In this document: piece by piece, positions 6,010 to 8,805 of the stretch
How the letters are laid out: every line of letters starts with the position of its first letter
Numbering within the stretch: position 1 is the stretch's first letter
Made by a program: the position numbers and the translations under genes
Source of the DNA: an uncultured Prevotella sp.
GTDB lineage: Bacteria > Bacteroidota > Bacteroidia > Bacteroidales > Bacteroidaceae
NCBI GenBank assembly: GCA_945637645.1
Contig: CALZDK010000079.1
Span: 1-8,805 of the forward strand
DNA: 8,805 bases
Direction: 5' to 3'
The notes under the pieces: model-generated
Seen by the model: only the letters and a program-made list of their open reading frames with translations
Told to the model about the DNA's origin: nothing
Databases searched by the model: none

Positions 6010-7458
6010 TTAGATTTCCTCCAGCGCTTGTTTCAGAAGTTTCCAGAATGGTTCTACGGTTGCTATCAGGGCACGCTCGTCTGTGGTGTGAGGCGACTTA
6101 ATCGTAGGACCCAGCGAAACTACGTCGAGGTGAGGATACTTTCCAAGGATGATGGAACATTCCAATCCTGCATGGTCAATCTGTATAATGCCATCCTCGC
6201 CGTTCTGCTCCTTGTAGATGCGCAGCAGATGGTGTAGAATCGGGCTGTCGGGATTCGGATCCCAACCGCCATAGCTTCCTGCTGTTTCAACCTTCATGCC
6301 TGCCATGTTAAGGCAAGATGCAATCATGTTGACGACATAGTCCTTCATGTCCTCTCGAGCCGATCGTGGCAGCAACTTTATCAGTGCATTTCCACCTTCA
6401 ATGTCGATGATGGCAAGGTTGCTTGATGTCTCAACGACATGCGGATAGGCAGGAATCATACGCACCACTCCGTCGTGAACGGCATAGATGGCATCGACGA
6501 GATTGTCCTGTATTTCCTCTGGCAATTCCATCTTTGGTGTCTCAACATCTTCGGCGAAGAACTCTATACCGCTTTCGATGCCTTTGTATTCGTCCTCAAA
6601 GTCAGCTTTCCAGTCGGCAACGAGTTCCTTCAACGCCTCAACATTCTCCTTTGGCAATGTCAACACCACAACGGCCTGGAAAGGAATGGCATTTCTCATG
6701 TTTCCTCCATGCCATGATGCAAGACGTGCCTCGCAGTCGGCTATTGCCTCCCTAACGAAGCGTACCATCAGCTTGTTGGCGTTGGCGCGTCCTTCGTTTA
6801 TCTCAAGTCCTGAATGACCTCCACGCAATCCCTTGAGAGTAACTTTCACTGCAACATCGTCGCTGTCTGTTTCCACTTCCTTGTATCCGAGCGTTGCGGT
6901 AACATTTATGCCGCCGGCACTTCCTATCACGAACTTGCCCCAGTGCTCAGAGTCAAGATTCAGCAAGATGTCGCCATTCAGTTCACCCTCTGGAAGGCCG
7001 TTGGCTCCAAACAGTCCTGTTTCCTCGTCGGCAGTGATGAGTCCTTCTATAGGTCCGTGCTTCAGTGTCTTGTCTTCCATCACCGCCATGATAGTTGCCA
7101 CACCAAGTCCATTGTCAGCTCCAAGTGTAGTGCCTTTAGCTTTCACCCATTCTCCGTCGATATATGTCTGTATGGGGTCTGTCTCGAAGTTGTGTGTGCT
7201 TTCAGGCGATTTCTGTGGAACCATGTCCATGTGGGCTTGCAGAATAATTCCCTTTCTGTCCTCCATGCCCGGTGATGCAGGCTTGCGCATCACGATGTTG
7301 TCGGCAGAATCCTTGAATGCTTCCACGCCCACACGAGCAGCGAAGTCGAGAAGGAACTGCTGAACTTTTTCCAAATGCCCTGATGGACGTGGCACTTGTG
7401 TCAGTGCATCGAAATTCTTCCAGATGCACTCTGGTGTTAGATTTCTAATTTCGCTCAT
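6010..7458 (-). CDS. pepD: Aminoacyl-histidine dipeptidase / cytosol non-specific dipeptidase (M20C, PepD)
   Basis: The 482-residue protein matches PepD, an M20C di-zinc enzyme (about 485 residues in Escherichia coli) that hydrolyses dipeptides such as carnosine-type Xaa-His in the cytosol; no signal peptide is seen. Metal and catalytic residues are in place: 'LQAHMDMVPQK' at 73-83 (His76 metal ligand, Asp78), 'LGADNGLGVA' at 112-121 (Asp115 bridging), 'TADEETGLFG' at 142-151 (Glu145 general base, Glu146 ligand), 'LLNLDSEHWG' at 165-174 (Asp169) and 'SPHTTDERA' at 455-463 (His457). The lid/dimerisation domain contains 'GLRGGHSGLEI' at 210-220. The start ATG overlaps the stop of the upstream flippase gene by 4 nt (ATGA), so its translation is probably coupled. 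A hairpin terminator follows. Assignments of ligands are by family alignment from memory. Confidence 0.95.
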   Translation of the reverse strand: MSEIRNLTPECIWKNFDALTQVPRPSGHLEKVQQFLLDFAARVGVEAFKDSADNIVMRKPASPGMEDRKGIILQAHMDMVPQKSPESTHNFETDPIQTYIDGEWVKAKGTTLGADNGLGVATIMAVMEDKTLKHGPIEGLITADEETGLFGANGLPEGELNGDILLNLDSEHWGKFVIGSAGGINVTATLGYKEVETDSDDVAVKVTLKGLRGGHSGLEINEGRANANKLMVRFVREAIADCEARLASWHGGNMRNAIPFQAVVVLTLPKENVEALKELVADWKADFEDEYKGIESGIEFFAEDVETPKMELPEEIQDNLVDAIYAVHDGVVRMIPAYPHVVETSSNLAIIDIEGGNALIKLLPRSAREDMKDYVVNMIASCLNMAGMKVETAGSYGGWDPNPDSPILHHLLRIYKEQNGEDGIIQIDHAGLECSIILGKYPHLDVVSLGPTIKSPHTTDERALIATVEPFWKLLKQALEEI

Positions 7459-8495
7459 AGTGATTCTTTATTATTGGTTATGCAAAAAGTGTCTGTTTCA
7501 GAAGTCGGCGTTTGTGCTGCCTTTACTTTTGTGAAGTTCAGTGCCAGCATTGCCCAAATGCCGAGCAGTATCACGAGCATTGTCTGCACCGTGTGGACTA
7601 TCAGCACGAAATAGAGAGCGTGCTCGTCAGCCACTCCGTAGAGTATCAGCATCGTTTTCACTGCGAAATGCCATGGTCCAGCGCCGTTGGGAGTGGGCAC
7701 GAGCACAGCTATGCTTCCCACCACGAAGGTAACCATGGCGCAACCTATTCCGAGGTCTTGGGTGAAGTCGAAGCAGAAGAACGTGAGGTAGTAGTGTAGG
7801 AAATAGCTTGCCCAGATACCGAAGGTGAAGAAGATGAAAAGCGGAATGTTCTTCACGTTCTTCAGCGATACCACGCCTTCCCATATTCCTCCCAATGTGG
7901 CTTTCACCTTATTATATATGGAGAGCTTCTTCAGAAGGAAATGGAGCAACACGAGGGCTGCTATGCCGCAGACGAAAGTGACGAAATAGCCTGCAATCGA
8001 GAAACGGCTTAGGATGGAATCAACACTTGTTCCCGTGCGGTCGAAAAAGACGTTGAACACCTGAAGTTGCAACAGCAAAGTTGTTCCCGACACGCCAGCC
8101 ACCACCAACGAGTCGATGGCACGCTCGGTAACGACCGTTCCGAGGGCTTTGGAGAACGAGATGTCGTCGTAGCGTTTCAACACTCCACAGCGCGTAAACT
8201 CGCCTATGCGTGGTATCAGTAGGCTTGCGGCGTAGGAAAGGAACACGGCATTTATGCTCGTGGAGTGTCGCGGATGCTCTCCAATGGGTTCAAGGGTCTG
8301 CTTCCAGCGCCAGCCACGAAACATCTGAGCAAGTATGCCAAAAGGAAACGAGAGCAACATCCACGTCCAGTCCATCTCATTAAGCAGGACATGTCTTATG
8401 CTGCTGAAGTCGAAACCTCTATACATCCAATAGAGTATCGCTCCGCCGAGAACCAGCGGCAACAATATCTTTATCACTATGCTCGATACCTTCAT
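7455..8495 (-). CDS. Flippase-like / LPG_synthase_TM family (UPF0104) integral membrane protein
   Basis: This 346-residue protein has about eight hydrophobic segments, starting with one at 8-24. It carries the landmarks of the lysylphosphatidylglycerol synthase transmembrane family (UPF0104, AglD2-like): 'FRGWRWK' at 59-65, 'LLIPRIGEFTRCGVLKRY' at 92-109, 'TERAIDSL' at 123-130 and 'VPTPNGAGPWH' at 266-276. In MprF this domain flips aminoacylated lipid; here the C-terminal synthase domain is absent, so it is a stand-alone membrane domain, annotated in Bacteroidetes as flippase-like. The lipid or glycan moved is unknown. The ATG at 8495 follows a purine-rich stretch and lies 23 nt after the MaoC gene stop. 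The TGA stop overlaps the pepD start. The last 25 residues are polar and probably cytoplasmic. Confidence 0.88.
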   Translation of the reverse strand: MKVSSIVIKILLPLVLGGAILYWMYRGFDFSSIRHVLLNEMDWTWMLLSFPFGILAQMFRGWRWKQTLEPIGEHPRHSTSINAVFLSYAASLLIPRIGEFTRCGVLKRYDDISFSKALGTVVTERAIDSLVVAGVSGTTLLLQLQVFNVFFDRTGTSVDSILSRFSIAGYFVTFVCGIAALVLLHFLLKKLSIYNKVKATLGGIWEGVVSLKNVKNIPLFIFFTFGIWASYFLHYYLTFFCFDFTQDLGIGCAMVTFVVGSIAVLVPTPNGAGPWHFAVKTMLILYGVADEHALYFVLIVHTVQTMLVILLGIWAMLALNFTKVKAAQTPTSETDTFCITNNKESL

Positions 8496-8518
8496 CGTCT
8501 CTTTCTCGCCTCTTGCCT

Positions 8519-8805
8519 CTAATTAAAGTAGTAGAGGAAAGTGGCAACTCCCTCAAGAGCCTTCTTCTTCTGGTCCTTAATTTCTATAGAGAACTTTATC
8601 TCTGCCTTCACGGTGCCACGGAGGTTGGCAATAGCCTGAAGGTCGGCTACGAGGCGTATCGACTCGCCCGACTTCACTGCCTGTCCGAATTTCATCTTGT
8701 CCATACCGTAGTTCACCATCATCTTAAGGTTGAGGACTACGAAAACCCCAACAGCGTGTTGAATCAGTTGGAAAAACTCGTGTGCGACCCTAAGAGAATA
8801 ATGAG
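8519..8805 (-). CDS. MaoC-like hot-dog fold dehydratase (partial, N-terminus outside window)
   Basis: The frame ending at the TAG (8521-8519) stays open to the window edge, giving the last 94 residues. An ATG pair at 8722 is internal, not the start: the frame continues upstream with 'LRVAHEFFQLIQ' at about 4-15, which fits the 'tiAHGfltLsl' helix of MaoC-like (R)-hydratases. This is followed by 'MMVNYGMDKMKFGQAVKSGE' at 28-47, the family's 'vNYGldkvRFp.pV..G' block. The end matches the beta strands of the hot-dog fold ('TVKAEIKFSIEI'). MaoC/NodN-type proteins hydrate 2-enoyl-CoA or related thioesters; the catalytic Asp and His of the hydratase motif lie in the missing N-terminal part, so activity cannot be judged. 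It is the visible first gene of the unit with the flippase and pepD. Confidence 0.72.
   Translation of the reverse strand, partial: HYSLRVAHEFFQLIQHAVGVFVVLNLKMMVNYGMDKMKFGQAVKSGESIRLVADLQAIANLRGTVKAEIKFSIEIKDQKKKALEGVATFLYYFN

Noticed and set aside
6833..7363. Long plus-strand frames antisense to pepD
   Set aside because: They are Ser/Pro-rich low-information translations opposite a gene with all the M20C motifs intact.
8726..8805. A plus-strand open reading at the right edge that looks protein-like (VEDYENPNSVLNQLEKLVCD)
   Set aside because: The minus-strand frame over the same bases joins without a break to the MaoC-like C-terminus and gives the expected VAHEFF...VNYG family order, so the plus-strand reading is a shadow.

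Overview
The window reads as an ordinary, gene-dense chromosomal segment of a member of the Bacteroidales, most likely a Prevotella/Segatella-type or Bacteroides-type gut or oral organism. This is inferred from three things: upstream regions carry the Bacteroidetes promoter -7 consensus TAnnTTTG (once with a perfectly spaced -33 TTTG); all but one of the visible starts lack a Shine-Dalgarno sequence and have A-rich leaders; and the genes are typical of that order (a DUF349 multi-repeat protein, a flippase-like LPG_synthase_TM protein, a PepD-type aminoacyl-histidine dipeptidase). I see no rRNA, tRNA, CRISPR array, insertion sequence or phage gene.

Layout. 1-676 (minus) is the N-terminal two thirds of a D-isomer-specific 2-hydroxyacid dehydrogenase, cut by the window edge. 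It is divergent from a two-gene plus-strand operon at 860-2647: an NfsA-like nitroreductase, then a YeiH/UPF0324 family transporter that starts 21 nt later with a strong Shine-Dalgarno. The 183-bp divergent region holds promoters for both directions and a small palindrome. The operon converges at 2648-2842 on a 195-bp spacer made almost entirely of short degenerate repeats and a 14-bp perfect inverted repeat. All remaining genes are on the minus strand. In transcription order they are: a partial MaoC-like hot-dog dehydratase (from 8805 to 8519), a flippase-like membrane protein (8495-7455), the dipeptidase PepD (7458-6010, ATGA overlap with the flippase), a hairpin terminator (5994-5965), a CorA-type divalent cation transporter (5727-4801) with a long structured leader, and a large acidic, coiled-coil DUF349 protein (4690-2843) with its own -7 box.

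How the genes relate. MaoC, flippase and pepD form one tightly packed transcription unit (23-nt gap, then 4-nt overlap). corA and the DUF349 gene each have a plausible promoter, and no strong terminator separates them, so read-through is possible. The nitroreductase and YeiH genes should be co-transcribed from the 803-833 promoter. No obviously new multi-gene system is visible. The parts most worth a second look are non-coding: an H-type pseudoknot candidate in the corA leader whose loop is perfectly complementary to the sequence just upstream of the start codon, and the short-repeat and inverted-repeat sequences that fill the gene-end spacers.
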